Origin: Kineosporiaceae bacterium
GTDB lineage: Bacteria > Actinomycetota > Actinomycetes > Actinomycetales > Kineosporiaceae
Assembly (NCBI GenBank): GCA_016794595.1
Contig: JAEUJN010000043.1
Location: forward strand, 153,536-217,535
Length of the DNA stretch: 64,000 nt
Direction: 5' to 3'
The position numbers and the translations under genes are program-made. Positions 35,109 through 44,647 of the stretch are shown here, one piece after another (position 1 is the stretch's first letter; each line of letters starts with the position of its first letter). The notes under the pieces are model-generated. The model did no database searches. It was not told where the DNA came from and saw only the letters and a list, made by a program, of their open reading frames with translations.

Positions 35109-37189
35109 AATTGCTCCTCGCGCGTCGTCGATTCCCACGTGAGTACCTGTTCGGCAAGTTCGCGCGACGCCTCAAGGTATGAGAGTGCACCGCTGGACGC
35201 CGGGTCGTACGTCATCACAGTCTGACCATGGCTCGGAGCCTCCGAGATGCGCACCGAACGTGGAACGGTCGTCCTCGTCACCTGCTCGGGGAAGTGCGTC
35301 CGAACCTCGTCCGCCACCTGCGACGAGAGCCGCGTCCTCGCGTCGTACATGGTCAGCATGATCGTGGACACGTGCAGCGAGGGATTGAGCTGCCTGCGAA
35401 TCAGCTCGATGTGCTTCAGCAGCTGCGACAGGCCTTCCAGTGCGTAGTACTCGCACTGGATCGGGATCAGGACTTCGCGGGCGGCGACGAAGGCGTTGAC
35501 GGTCAACAGGCTGAGGCTCGGCGGACAATCGATGAACACGTAGTCGATCTGGTCCAGCCCTTGCTGTCGTCGGCTCTCGAGGTAGACCTCGACTGCCTTC
35601 TTCAGTCGCACCTCACGAGCGACGAACGAGACCAGTTCGATCTCGGCACCCGCCAGATCGATGGTGGCAGGCGCCACCCACAGATTGGCGATGTCGGGAC
35701 ACGGCTGAACCACCTCGGCCAGGGGGCGATCCTCCACGACCACGTCGTACAGACTCGGGACCTCGGCGTGATGATCGATTCCCAGGGCAGTCGACGCATT
35801 GCCCTGCGGGTCGATGTCGAGCACCAGGACGCTCAGACCGGCCTGGGCGAGCGCTGCGGCGACATTGACGGTCGTCGTGGTCTTGCCCACGCCCCCCTTC
35901 TGATTGGCCACGGTGAGGATCCTGGTGTGCGGGGGCCGGGGGAAGGCCCGCCCCACCAGCGAGATCCGGCGGCGGGCGTTCTCGGCGATCTCCGCCGCCA
36001 GGGGGGTGGTGTCATCGACAGTCGGCAGGCTTGCCACCAGCTGCACCCTGTCCTCCTCGTTGAACGGGACAGCCGGCGCGAGAGGTGCGCCTGGAGGCTG
36101 CCATTGAGCCGACGCGGCCGGACGATCCACTGCCTGGTCGGGCACGGTGGCCACCGAGAGGCCACCCGCAGAGACCGCCGAAGGACCGACCGGCTGCTGC
36201 ATCGCTGAACTCCCGTCGTCCGATTCGGGCAGGGCCGCCAGGTGATTGTCCCGCGAACCAGCGGTGCTCATGACCAGACCGGGGTGATCGATCGCTGTCG
36301 CTGAGGATGGCACGACTTCTCGAACCGGGTCGTCGCCGTCAAGTCCACCTTCGTCCGCGACACCCCCGCCCACGGCAACCCTGTCCGCGACACCCTCGCC
36401 CGTACCGTCCCTGTCCGTGCCGTCCTCGTCGTCCCTCGAGTCGTCCGAGGCAGCCCGATCCCCGGGTGGATCCTCCTGGTCGCCCATCGAACCGCCGCTC
36501 CCGGCGGGCGTCACGGCCTTCGGGGTCACCGACTCGAGTGTCGCGAGCTCAGGGGTCACGAGTCCGAGAGTCACGGGGGTGCGTGCCAGCTGCTCCCCCG
36601 TGAGATCGACGGTCAGGGACTCCCCCGGCGTGGAGTCGGGCACCGGGTCGAGGCCAGGCTCGGAGACGAAGCCGCTCGGTGGCGCCGCGTCCACAACGCG
36701 CTCCCCTGGGTCGAGCAGGGAATCCGCGGCTGATGCAGAGGCTGGGGTATCCCCCTCCAGGGGTGACGCTGAATCACAGGACACTGGACCGGGACGCACC
36801 GCGAATCGATCGCTCTGGGACGCCCAGATGGTGTGGGCCCACGGCCGGACCGTGGAAGCCTCCGGCGCCTGTGTCCCCCACTCCGGCGGCTGGGCTCGGT
36901 GGACGTCGGTCAGGCTGATCCCCAGAACCGGCGTGGGCACCTCGCTCTGGTCGACGCCCGCAGTGTCGACCTCCCCGTGCACCACGACTTCTGTTTCACG
37001 TGAATCCAACCGCCATGAGGGGGCTGGGCCCGCTGCTGAAGGGGTCTCCGGCAGAGCGATCACCGTGTCGGGCTCCATGACCATGGACACGAACTCATCC
37101 AACGGGCCGAGCTGACCGTCACCCTCGTCCGGGCGGCCGACATTCAGGGACTCGTCGTGGGACCCGCCTGCACCAGGGCCGTCCGGCAT
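35105..37189 (-). CDS. parA: ParA-type partition ATPase with long disordered N-terminal extension
   Basis: The C-terminal 270 residues are a normal ParA: deviant Walker [21 protein letters not shown] (signature Lys near residue 431 with this start), DIDPQGNAS, Walker B region [15 protein letters not shown], and the C-terminal [14 protein letters not shown]. ParA acts with ParB to move origins. Unusually, the frame continues about 430 residues upstream. The extension is rich in Asp, Pro, Ser, Thr and Val, poor in Arg, and GC-rich at third positions, so it looks coding and disordered. Possible starts: 37447, 37189 (used here), or 36202, which has GGGAG upstream and would give a conventional 365-residue ParA. 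The extension contains a parS-like site. Confidence 0.85.
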   Translation of the reverse strand: MPDGPGAGGSHDESLNVGRPDEGDGQLGPLDEFVSMVMEPDTVIALPETPSAAGPAPSWRLDSRETEVVVHGEVDTAGVDQSEVPTPVLGISLTDVHRAQPPEWGTQAPEASTVRPWAHTIWASQSDRFAVRPGPVSCDSASPLEGDTPASASAADSLLDPGERVVDAAPPSGFVSEPGLDPVPDSTPGESLTVDLTGEQLARTPVTLGLVTPELATLESVTPKAVTPAGSGGSMGDQEDPPGDRAASDDSRDDEDGTDRDGTGEGVADRVAVGGGVADEGGLDGDDPVREVVPSSATAIDHPGLVMSTAGSRDNHLAALPESDDGSSAMQQPVGPSAVSAGGLSVATVPDQAVDRPAASAQWQPPGAPLAPAVPFNEEDRVQLVASLPTVDDTTPLAAEIAENARRRISLVGRAFPRPPHTRILTVANQKGGVGKTTTTVNVAAALAQAGLSVLVLDIDPQGNASTALGIDHHAEVPSLYDVVVEDRPLAEVVQPCPDIANLWVAPATIDLAGAEIELVSFVAREVRLKKAVEVYLESRRQQGLDQIDYVFIDCPPSLSLLTVNAFVAAREVLIPIQCEYYALEGLSQLLKHIELIRRQLNPSLHVSTIMLTMYDARTRLSSQVADEVRTHFPEQVTRTTVPRSVRISEAPSHGQTVMTYDPASSGALSYLEASRELAEQVLTWESTTREEQL
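36992..37007. promoter_or_regulatory. parS-like site inside the parA extension
   Basis: TGTTTCACGTGAATCC matches the first 13 bases of the parS consensus exactly and has two mismatches at the end. It falls within the long N-terminal reading frame of parA. Confidence 0.6.
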
Positions 37190-37642
37190 CGGCGTGATCC
37201 GCAATGCCTCCACCTGCGCGGCCAGCACAAGGTCGCCACTCTCAGACCCAGCATCGTTCGGAACTCCCTCACCGGACGAACCCGGCCAGCCGAGACCGGC
37301 CAACACTGACGACACCCGGCGACTCGGCCAGCCGATTCCCACAGTGATCACTCCACTCCCATCCCCCGCGCATGCCCATCCTGACAAGCCCGCGCGATCC
37401 TCCCGAAGGGCCACGCCGCGCGACGACCCGTTCTCCCCGATTCCCATCCGAGCAGTGATCCGGGGACTCCCCCGAACACATGATCCTCAGAGCAGCTCGG
37501 GCTGCCTCGCACCCACTCGCGCCGCCGCGAGCGCCAGCACCAGCTGGACCGGCGACTCGGTTGCCGGCCCTCAGTTCGCCCCGACAATGCGCCACCACGC
37601 TAACCCCGTCCGGTGCCGGGCCAGCGGATTCCCCCAAGTGCC

Positions 37643-37724
37643 TGTGGACAACTACACATCCACTTGCGCATGTGAACGGCCCGTGCTCGATCCGACGTCC
37701 ACAGAATCGGGCAAGATATCCACA
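37643..37724. promoter_or_regulatory. DnaA-box-like cluster upstream of parA
   Basis: TGTGGACAA (37643-37651, identical to the strong box used at oriC, inverted), ACGTCCACA (37695-37703, two mismatches) and ATATCCACA (37716-37724, one mismatch from TTATCCACA) lie within 82 bases, about 7.6 kb from dnaA. Confidence 0.5.
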
Positions 37725-38309
37725 CATCGGTCGTAGCTCTCGGTACGCACCAGTAGCTGGCTCCCGAACACCGCACGGAGTTCCTCAGGGGTGGTGTCAC
37801 CGCCCAGGCGCCGCATGACTGACCGATGCGGTGCGATCATCAGCAGGCCTTTCGAGTGCTCCCTCACAGCCCGACGAAGGTACTCGCCAGGATGACCGGA
37901 TCACTGGCGGCGACCCAACCCCGTTCCTGCCCGATCGCCTCGCCCCGGCCCTCGCCACCTGATGGGCGAACCCTGGGCCGCGACACGACCGTGGACGCCG
38001 TACCACCCGCTGGCCACTGCGTCGACGGCGTGATGACGTGGCGGCCAGGAGGCGCCCGGTTCGCCCGACGGGCTCACCAAACCCGGATCAGCCGCAGGGC
38101 AGCGGAGAGGGGGCCAGCCTCCCGGCCTGGGTCGCCACCCACTCGGAGCTCCCGCACTTCCGGGGCGGGGACCTCAGTTGGGCGACGAGATTGGCCAGCG
38201 AGGCGTCTCCCGCGGGGGACCACCGGGGCCGCCGTTCGGGAGCGTCGAGGAGTCCTTCATCGTCTTCCCGCGCGTGGTGAAGTGAGGGACGCGGCGCCCC
38301 CGGGTCTGG

Positions 38310-38325
38310 TGTTTCACGTGAAACT
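38310..38325. promoter_or_regulatory. parS site
   Basis: TGTTTCACGTGAAACT matches the parS consensus at 15 of 16 positions. It lies in noncoding DNA between parA and the relics, the best match in the window. Confidence 0.88.
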
Positions 38326-38886
38326 GGGCGAGGCCTTCATGCCGATCGCGAGCCAGTCCAAGCCGCTTCTCCGAAGGCGCGGTGACGCGATGATGAGCGC
38401 CGGCCGCATCGCGGGCCACCGGGCGGAAGGCTGGATTGTCTGGCACACGCGCCCATAGTCCCGGCACGACCTCTCACGTCGCGTGGCCACGGATCGGTCG
38501 TGACTCTGTAGCAGCGGCCGCCTCGTGCAGCCTGCGCGCCAGGCGCGCGCGACTGCCAGCCCAGGTCGACCGTGCCCCGCCCGGCCGGGCGGCGGCCCTC
38601 CCCCTTTGCCCTCGCTCCGAGCAGCGGACGGCACGCTCACGGACACCAAGCGCACCTTTCTTCGACGGCATGGGGGACATCGCGACGCGCCCCCTGCGGC
38701 CTACGACCGCGGGCACGATCAGCGCCGCCGACAAAGATCATCAGTCCCTCGACCCGGACGTTGGTGAACAGGCGCGGACCATCGCACGAGGCCTCACTCA
38801 GCCACGAGTGCACGCCCTCGAGCACAGGTCCGTCGACCGCCGTCGACGGCACGGACAGGTCGACGTATCGGTGCGCGCCAGCCACC

Positions 38887-39012
38887 TCACCGCCTGATGC
38901 TCGACAGAGCCGCCAGTTGGACGACCTCGTCATCGTCGACCTCGGGTGCCGGGCTCGGAGCCAGTCGACGGCACCGCGCAACACGTCGGACCTGTTAGGC
39001 GGCCTCGACGCC
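38887..39012 (-). pseudogene. relic of an antitoxin-like (ribbon-helix-helix) gene
   Basis: One minus-strand frame reads PNRSDVLRGAVDWLRAR; after a one-base shift the next reads PEVDDDEVVQLAALSSIRR and then stops. Joined, they look like the end of a small actinobacterial antitoxin. The N-terminal DNA-binding strand is not visible upstream. The family call is an inference from composition and motif. Confidence 0.4.
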
Positions 39013-39184
39013 ACTCGTCAGGGTCGTGACCGTGGGGCGCCGGACCCCTGTCTCGGGCCGCCGGAAAGCGAGTCGCCGCAGATGTCCTTCTCGGCCGGCC
39101 GTTCGTCCCCAAGCGCACCCGCGCCCGACGGGGCGGCCCCGAGCGGTCGCCCATCCTGCGGCGGCCCCCCAGGAGGCCACCGCG

Positions 39185-39525
39185 CCGCCGTACGCCGCAA
39201 TCATCGTCGACTCCGACCTCGAGCGGACCGCCCCGAGTAGGCCACGGCATGGCCGAGGACACGACCTTCGCTGAGGCGGGGCCGCCCTCATCGGCGGCGG
39301 CGCGCTCTCCCCGACGTCCACCGCAACGACCATTTGGGTCACCCGCGGCAAGGGGGGACGTCAACACCTCCGACGGCCCAGACGCCGAGACCAGGGAGGT
39401 CCTCACCGGGGTTCTTCCTGCTGAAGACCGCCGACCTCGACGAGGCGTACCGCTCGCCGCCAGGATCCCGGGTGCCCCGACCGGCCCGGTTGAGGTCCGA
39501 CCGGTCTTTGACTTCGGCCACAGGG
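39185..39525 (+). pseudogene. decayed YCII-related (DGPF) protein gene
   Basis: Fragments of one YCII-family protein are scattered over three plus-strand frames in the correct order: YAAIIVDSDLE, ALIGGGALSPTSTATTIWV, DGPDAETREVLTG (the DGPF motif with the last residue changed), FFLLKTADLDEAY, and AARIPGAPTGPVEVRPVFDF. At least three frameshifts separate them, so no intact product can be made. In ECF42 loci such a gene directly precedes the sigma factor gene, exactly as here. Confidence 0.75.
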
Positions 39526-39554
39526 GACCGCAGCTTCCGACAGCGCAGCCTGAC

Positions 39555-40600
39555 GACCGCGTACGGCTCGTCCGCGACGAGGGAACCTCCGTGCTCGCCA
39601 CGCTGATCCGCCTCACCGGCGATCTCTCCCTGGCACAGGACTGGGTCCAGGACGCCACCGTCCGCGCGGTCGAGACCTCGCCCCGGGACGGCATCCCCCA
39701 TTCCCGAGGGCCTGGCTGGTCGCCGCCGCCTGGCGGTGTGCAATCGACGTTGTGCGGCGCGAGTGGGTCCGAGCGGTCACGGAGGCCGCGGCGGTGGACG
39801 ACCCCTCAACCGTCCGGCACCCGACGGCGGCTGGGGCTGCGACCACGCGGCGCGGCACGGCCTGGACGACGTCCTCGAGGAGCTGGCCGACGACGACTTG
39901 CTTCGGAGCGTGTTCACCTGTTGCCACCCGGCGCTCGCTCTCGACATCCAGGTGGCGCCGGCGCGGCGCATGCCGTGCGGGCTGACCACCGCGGAGGTGG
40001 CGCGGGTGCTGCTGCTGCCGAAGGCGACCGCCGCGAAGCGGCTCACCCAGGCACGGCAGAAGATCGCCCGGCCCCGGATCCCGTCCCGGGTGCCGGCCGC
40101 GCAAGAGCCACCTCCGGCGTCGCCGCCTGTGGGTACCTGTTCCTCAACAAGGGCGACGCGGCGAGGTCCGAGGACGACCCGGGGCGCGCGCTGACCTCGT
40201 GGAGGAGTCGGTCCGGCTCGGGCTGCTGGTGAGGCTGATGCCCGCCGAGCCGGCAGTGCTCGGCCGGCTCGCGCCATGCTGCTGCGACTCCCGCCGAGCG
40301 TTGCGGCTCGATGCCGCTGGGGAGATCGTCCTGCGACCTGCACCGGGGGCGTGGGACGGCGACGGCGTGCACCAGGGCGTGGTGCTCGTCGGCGAAGGAC
40401 TGCGGCGGACGCCGGACCACCGGCCGCGTGTCCACCGTGGCATTCGACCCGCGGCGAGTTCCCGGGCCGGCTCGGGCACACCGACCAGGGGGTCGCCGCA
40501 CTGCAGGCTGCCGCCGCGCTCGACCCGAACGCCACGACGCGGCGGCACCTGGAGAGCGCCCGGTGGACGAGATGCTGCGCACGCGCTGAGTGGACTGTGC
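39555..40600 (+). pseudogene. decayed ECF42-type sigma factor gene (DUF6596 family)
   Basis: Collinear fragments in shifting frames spell an ECF42-like sigma factor: LATLIRLTGDLSLAQDWVQDATVRA (region 2), AWLVAAAWRCAIDVVRREW, DDDLLRSVFTCCHPALALDI, CGLTTAEVARVLLLPKATAAKRL (region 4), a YLFLNKGDAARS segment, EESVRLGLLVRLMPAEPAVLGRLA, and a TPR-like end (GRLGHTDQGVAALQAAAALD). Several frameshifts and missing blocks make it nonfunctional. It follows the YCII relic directly, the known ECF42 context. Confidence 0.75.
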
Positions 40601-41112
40601 CTCGCACGCGCGCTCCCCTGCCGGGGCACCTGGTCTTCTCACCGTCGTGGAGCGCCGCCCGGGCCGATCGCAAGCACACCATTCACGCTGAGAGAGGGCC
40701 GATGACGCGGACCAGCGGCGGACGACGGACACCGCCGGCGGACGCGCGTACGACGGCTCGCGGGCCTGGGCTCCCCCGCCCCCGGCCTCGCCTCCTCGGG
40801 TTACGGGAGGTCACCCCGGTGGATGAGGCCCGACGCGCGCAGGCTGCACGCCCTCGATCTCCTCGACGGGCAGGCAGCGGCGCTCGCCGCGCGCGAGGGC
40901 TCGCCCGGAAGACTCCAGCGGGTGCGCAGAGCGCTGACACCAAGCACCTTGCCGCTCGTGACGCGTGCGGTACGGAGCCCCTTCACTCGGGGCAGCGCCG
41001 CCGCGACCCGGACCCGAGGCGCGGGCCCTGGGGGATCGCGATCGGACAGGCTCCCGTTTCACGTGGAACAGCGCCCCGCCGAGCGAGGCGCCCGCGCCGC
41101 CCCCATGGACGA
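40601..41112. other. noncoding stretch between relics and rsmG
   Basis: No supported gene. Open frames are Arg/Pro-rich and unrelated to known families, apart from short stretches such as LHALDLLDGQAAALAAREG that may be further relics. It contains a parS-like site at 41055. Confidence 0.45.
41055..41070. promoter_or_regulatory. parS site
   Basis: CGTTTCACGTGGAACA matches the parS consensus at 14 of 16 positions and keeps the central TTCACGTG core. It lies 43 bases beyond the rsmG stop. Confidence 0.7.
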
Positions 41113-41913
41113 TCACCGCCCCCGACGCCCTCGACGGTTCCCGCCCTGCTCACCTCGTCCACCCACCGGGCCTGTGCTGCCACGTGCGCCACCCGTGCGG
41201 CCTCCGTGCCCGGCAGGACGTCGAACTGGCTCCCCGGCCTCGATCTCCACCACCGTGGTCGGCACGGCCAGCACGCTCTCTCCACACAGCCGAACCCCCC
41301 AACGGCGAGCGCCCAATCGGCGGAGCACCGGCTCGGCAGAGTCCAACTCCGAGGCCGCCGACTGCCCCTTCACGGCGAGCAGGACACCGCCGGCCCGGGC
41401 CAGCGGGAGGGTCAGAGCGGCCAGTCGGTCCAGCGAGGCCACAGCCCGGGCCGTCACGACATCTGCCGGCGGCAGCGAGGCCTCCTCGGCCCGACCTCGC
41501 TCCACGGTCACCGCTGCCGCCAATCCGAGGCCGGCCACTGCTTCCATCAGCCACGTGACTCGCCGCTGCAGCGGCTCGACCAAGGTGACGTGCAGATCCG
41601 GACGCACCACCGCCAGCGCAATTCCCGGCAGTCCGGCACCGGATCCGACATCGATCACCCGGCTCCCGTTCGGGATCAGCTCACCGATGACCGCGCAGTT
41701 CAGCAGGTGCCGGTCCCAGAGTCGGGGGATCTCGCGTGGTCCGATCAGGCCGCGTTCCACCGCCGAGCCGGCCAGCAGCTCCCCGAAACGGATCGCCAGC
41801 TCCAGCCGATCACCGAAGATCTCCGAGGCGACCGCGGGAGCAGGGCCGAGCACGTCACCCACCGGTAACGGCTCGGCCATGGGCAGGTCCGGATCCACTG
41901 AGGGGTCGGCCAC
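41113..41913 (-). CDS. rsmG: 16S rRNA (guanine527-N7)-methyltransferase RsmG
   Basis: This 266-residue SAM-dependent enzyme methylates G527 of 16S rRNA. Seen: ERGLIGPREIPRLWDRHLLNC, the SAM motif VIDVGSGAGLPGIALA near residue 88, EPLQRRVTWLMEAV, and ARAVASLDRLAALTLPLARAGG with VLLAVKG. The C-terminus has an extra Gly/Arg-rich tail of about 35 residues. The start is GTG 41913, with ATG 41880 as an alternative. It follows jag by 26 bases. In most actinobacteria parA follows immediately; here a 3.6-kb decay zone intervenes. Confidence 0.95.
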   Translation of the reverse strand: MADPSVDPDLPMAEPLPVGDVLGPAPAVASEIFGDRLELAIRFGELLAGSAVERGLIGPREIPRLWDRHLLNCAVIGELIPNGSRVIDVGSGAGLPGIALAVVRPDLHVTLVEPLQRRVTWLMEAVAGLGLAAAVTVERGRAEEASLPPADVVTARAVASLDRLAALTLPLARAGGVLLAVKGQSAASELDSAEPVLRRLGARRWGVRLCGESVLAVPTTVVEIEAGEPVRRPAGHGGRTGGARGSTGPVGGRGEQGGNRRGRRGR

Positions 41914-41939
41914 CGGCGGGGGAAGCGTCCGACGTCCGG

Positions 41940-42662
41940 TCAGGCGCTCGCCGGGTGAATCACCACGCGCCGTCCCGGGTCCTCACCCTCGGACTCGCTG
42001 ATCAACCCGGCGACGGCCACGACGTCGTGAACGACCTTCCGCTCGAAAGCAGTCATCGGCTCGAGCCGATACGCCTGACCCGTGTGCTTGACCTCCTGGC
42101 AGGCACGTGCCGCGACGTCCTCCAACTTGCGCCGGCGTGCCGCTCGAAACCCCGCAATGTCCAACATCATCCGGCTGCGTTCGCCCGTGCGCGCCTGCAC
42201 CGCCAGCCGTGACAACTCCTGCAACGCCTCGAGGACCTCGCCCCGCGAGCCCACCAATCGACGCAGCTCGCGGTCGCTTCCGTCCTCGCCCACGATGGCG
42301 ACCGACGCCCGGCCGTTCTCCACATCGATGTCGATGTCACCGTCGAGATCGGCGATGTCGAGCAGCTCCTCGAGGTAGTCCGCGGCGACCTCCCCCTCCT
42401 CCTCCAACCGGCGAATCGAGGTCTTGCCCCGACCCGACCCCGGCTTCTGGCCCGGGTCGGCGCCATCGTCGTCCCCGGCACTCTCGCCGTCGGGCGCACC
42501 CGGGTCGCCGACCGAGTCGTCGGCGGCGGCAACGCTCTCGCCGTCCCGAGTGCCCTCGGCCTCGACAGCCGCCAACTCGTCGGACGGCGCGCTGCGGACG
42601 TCCTGCGGGGTCGCGTCCGTCCCCGAGGTCTCGGCTGCCTCGGTCGTGGTGGTCTCGCTCAC
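41940..42662 (-). CDS. jag: Jag/KhpB RNA-binding protein (KH-R3H)
   Basis: This 240-residue protein has an acidic disordered N-terminus of about 85 residues. A KH domain follows (RLEEEGEVAADYLEELLDIADLDGDI, then SDRELRRLVGSRGEVLEALQEL), and a C-terminal R3H domain (YRLEPMTAFERKVVHDVVA, the R-x3-H-like region). It is an RNA-binding partner in envelope growth and always follows yidC. The GTG start at 42662 has GGGAGGAA just upstream; 11 further in-frame residues are not needed. Confidence 0.9.
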   Translation of the reverse strand: MSETTTTEAAETSGTDATPQDVRSAPSDELAAVEAEGTRDGESVAAADDSVGDPGAPDGESAGDDDGADPGQKPGSGRGKTSIRRLEEEGEVAADYLEELLDIADLDGDIDIDVENGRASVAIVGEDGSDRELRRLVGSRGEVLEALQELSRLAVQARTGERSRMMLDIAGFRAARRRKLEDVAARACQEVKHTGQAYRLEPMTAFERKVVHDVVAVAGLISESEGEDPGRRVVIHPASA

Positions 42663-42808
42663 GGTGTTCCTCCCATCAGGGGATGGCCACGCCATCTGGA
42701 TCTCGACTCACGCTGCGGCCCGCCCGCGGTCCGCGCCCACGAGGCGCCGGACACCCGTCGGGCCGGGGTCAAAGGTGTCCTCTCAGCCGCCGCCGACAGT
42801 GTCGGCAT

Positions 42809-43843
42809 TCAGCTACCGCCGACGGCGTCGGCATCAGGGCGCTTCTGCCCTTGCGACGGTCGTCCCCCGGGACGTTGAGGTGAACCCCGCTTGCTCCGCG
42901 GCTGCCGCTTCGGCTGTTGACGCTGGGGGGTCGCACGCTCGGGTGCGGAGTCGGCGGTCCCCGTCCCGGGCTCACTCACGGTGGACGACGGCGATCCCGC
43001 TTCGCTCAGCGGAGCCTTGCCGGCCCTCTGACGCCGTGCGTTCAGCGCCTGCTCGGCCAACGACCCGGGGGCAGGCATCCGACGGATGACGTAGAACTGC
43101 TGACCCATCGACCAGAGGTTGGTGGTCAGCCAGTAGAGCAGCACCCCGATCGGGAAGTTGACCCCGGACACCGCGAAGACCAGCGGCAGCACGTACAGCA
43201 TGATCTTCTGCTGCTGCGCGAACTGTCCCTCCATCGCCGAGGCAGGCATGTTCTTCTGCATCAGCTGGCGCTGGGTGGTGAAGGTCGTCAGCGACATCAA
43301 GATGATCAGGACGACCGTGAGCACCTGCGTCGACAGAGTGTCGGCCTTGAGGAAGGTGTCCGACAGTGGCGCACCGAACAGGGTCGCGGCGTCGGCCTGA
43401 CGCACCAGCTCGGCGTCCAGCGGCCCGACGGTCCGCTCGTTGGGGATGCCGTTCAGCACCCGGAACAACGCGAAGAAGATCGGTGACTGGAGCAGGAGCG
43501 GCATGCAGGAGGACAGCGGGTTGGTGCCGTGGTGCTTGTAGAGCGCCATCATCTCGCGGGTCATGGCCTCCTTGGAGGCCTGATCGCTCTTGCCCTTGTA
43601 CTTCTGCTGGATCTTCTTCATCTCCGGCTGCAAGAGCTGCAGCCCGCGCGAGGCCTTGATCTGCTTGACGAAGAGGGGAATGAGCAGGATCCGGATGACG
43701 ATGACCAGGCCCACGATGGACAGGGCCCAGGTCAGCCCGGATGCCTCGGGCAGGCCCACGAGCGTGAACAACTTGTGCCAGGCCACCATGATCCAGGCCA
43801 CGATGTACTCGAGTGGCTCCAGAATGGCGTTGATCACTCCCAT
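42809..43843 (-). CDS. yidC: membrane protein insertase YidC
   Basis: This 344-residue protein is the Oxa1/YidC insertase. It has the first helix (EYIVAWIMVAWHKLF), the WALSIVGLVIVIRILLIPLFVKQIKASRG segment with the functional Arg in the groove, and the cytoplasmic hairpin KIQQKYKGKSDQASKEAMTREMMALYKHHGTNP. LPLVFAVSGVNFPIGVLLYWLTTNLWSMGQQ is the last pair of helices. A basic C-terminal tail (about 60 residues) helps ribosome binding. It works with YidD and Jag, encoded on either side. Confidence 0.96.
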   Translation of the reverse strand: MGVINAILEPLEYIVAWIMVAWHKLFTLVGLPEASGLTWALSIVGLVIVIRILLIPLFVKQIKASRGLQLLQPEMKKIQQKYKGKSDQASKEAMTREMMALYKHHGTNPLSSCMPLLLQSPIFFALFRVLNGIPNERTVGPLDAELVRQADAATLFGAPLSDTFLKADTLSTQVLTVVLIILMSLTTFTTQRQLMQKNMPASAMEGQFAQQQKIMLYVLPLVFAVSGVNFPIGVLLYWLTTNLWSMGQQFYVIRRMPAPGSLAEQALNARRQRAGKAPLSEAGSPSSTVSEPGTGTADSAPERATPQRQQPKRQPRSKRGSPQRPGGRPSQGQKRPDADAVGGS

Positions 43844-43858
43844 GGGGCTCCTTGCCGA

Positions 43859-44245
43859 TCAGGCGGCACGCCGAGGCGTGTGGTCGTGGTCGAGGGGACG
43901 CGGCGAGGGGTCTGCGGACGCCCGGGCGAATCGGCGGGACGTCGCCGGCGGGACGTCGTCGATCCCGCCATCGCTCCAGGGGTTGCAGCGCAGGATCCGC
44001 CAGATGGTCAGGGCACTGCCCCGGACGGCCCCGTGGGTGCGTACGGCCTCCAAGCCGTAGGCCGAGCACGAGGGGTGGTACTTGCACGTGGGTCCGTACA
44101 GCGGCGAGACCAGCAATCTCCACAACCGGATGAAGCCGACCAGAAGATCTCGTGGCAGGTTCCAGACGAGCAGGGCCGCCCACCGAACGGCGGCGCGCAC
44201 CCGCTGGGCAGAGCGAGCCGGAGCGCCGCCGACTGCCGCGCTCAC
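43859..44245 (-). CDS. yidD: membrane protein insertion efficiency factor YidD
   Basis: This 128-residue protein contains the DUF37 core: RLWRLLVSPLYGPTCKYHPSCSAYGLEAVRTHG with conserved cysteines, then GSALTIWRILRCNPWSDGGIDDVP. An amphipathic N-terminal helix places it on the membrane near YidC. The GTG start overlaps the rnpA stop, and the C-terminal 25 residues are a low-complexity tail. Confidence 0.94.
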   Translation of the reverse strand: MSAAVGGAPARSAQRVRAAVRWAALLVWNLPRDLLVGFIRLWRLLVSPLYGPTCKYHPSCSAYGLEAVRTHGAVRGSALTIWRILRCNPWSDGGIDDVPPATSRRFARASADPSPRPLDHDHTPRRAA

Positions 44246-44628
44246 GAGGACATCACCGGTGCCTGCCCGCAGCGGCGCAGGGCGGCGTCCAGGGCACTGT
44301 CCAGATCGGCCGCCAGTTCTGCACCCCGTGCGCTCGCGGCCGGTGGGAGCGCACGAACCACGAGCTGCGAGCCGTCACTCAAGCGGCCCAGGCGAGTGCT
44401 CATGTGCGCGCGCAGGCGACGCTTGACCAGGTTCCGGACGACGGCGCCGCCCACCGAACGCGCCACGATGAAGCCCACCCGTGGCTGCTCGTGCGCAGGA
44501 AGGATGCCATCGTCGGCACGCGCGCATCGCAGATGGACCACCAGAGTCCGCCGTCCCGCCCGGCGTCCCGACCGCATGACGTCCGTGAACTCGGAGGATC
44601 GACGCAAGCGATGACCGGCGGGAAGCAC
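44242..44628 (-). CDS. rnpA: ribonuclease P protein component
   Basis: This 128-residue basic protein assists the RNase P RNA in 5' processing of tRNA precursors. Seen: LPAGHRLRRSSEFTDVMRSGRRAG at the start, VGFIVARSVGGAVVRNLVKRRLRAHM with the conserved R-N-x3-K-R-R-x-R RNA-binding motif, and LVVRALPPAA. The start is a GTG, 19 bases after rpmH, and its end overlaps yidD. Confidence 0.95.
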   Translation of the reverse strand: MLPAGHRLRRSSEFTDVMRSGRRAGRRTLVVHLRCARADDGILPAHEQPRVGFIVARSVGGAVVRNLVKRRLRAHMSTRLGRLSDGSQLVVRALPPAASARGAELAADLDSALDAALRRCGQAPVMSS

Positions 44629-44647
44629 GACGTGGTGCCCGCCGTGC

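Larger units (their letters stand above)
37448..38886. other. parA upstream region without a convincing gene
   Basis: About 1.4 kb between the parA start region and the first relic. Only Arg-rich, non-conserved frames are open on either strand. It holds a group of DnaA-box-like sequences (37643-37724) and a near-perfect parS (38310). A minus-strand frame with stop at 37652 (segment MRRLGGDTTPEELRAVFGSQ) is the only one with protein-like composition, and I do not recognise it. The parA promoter must lie here or just inside the extension. Confidence 0.5.
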
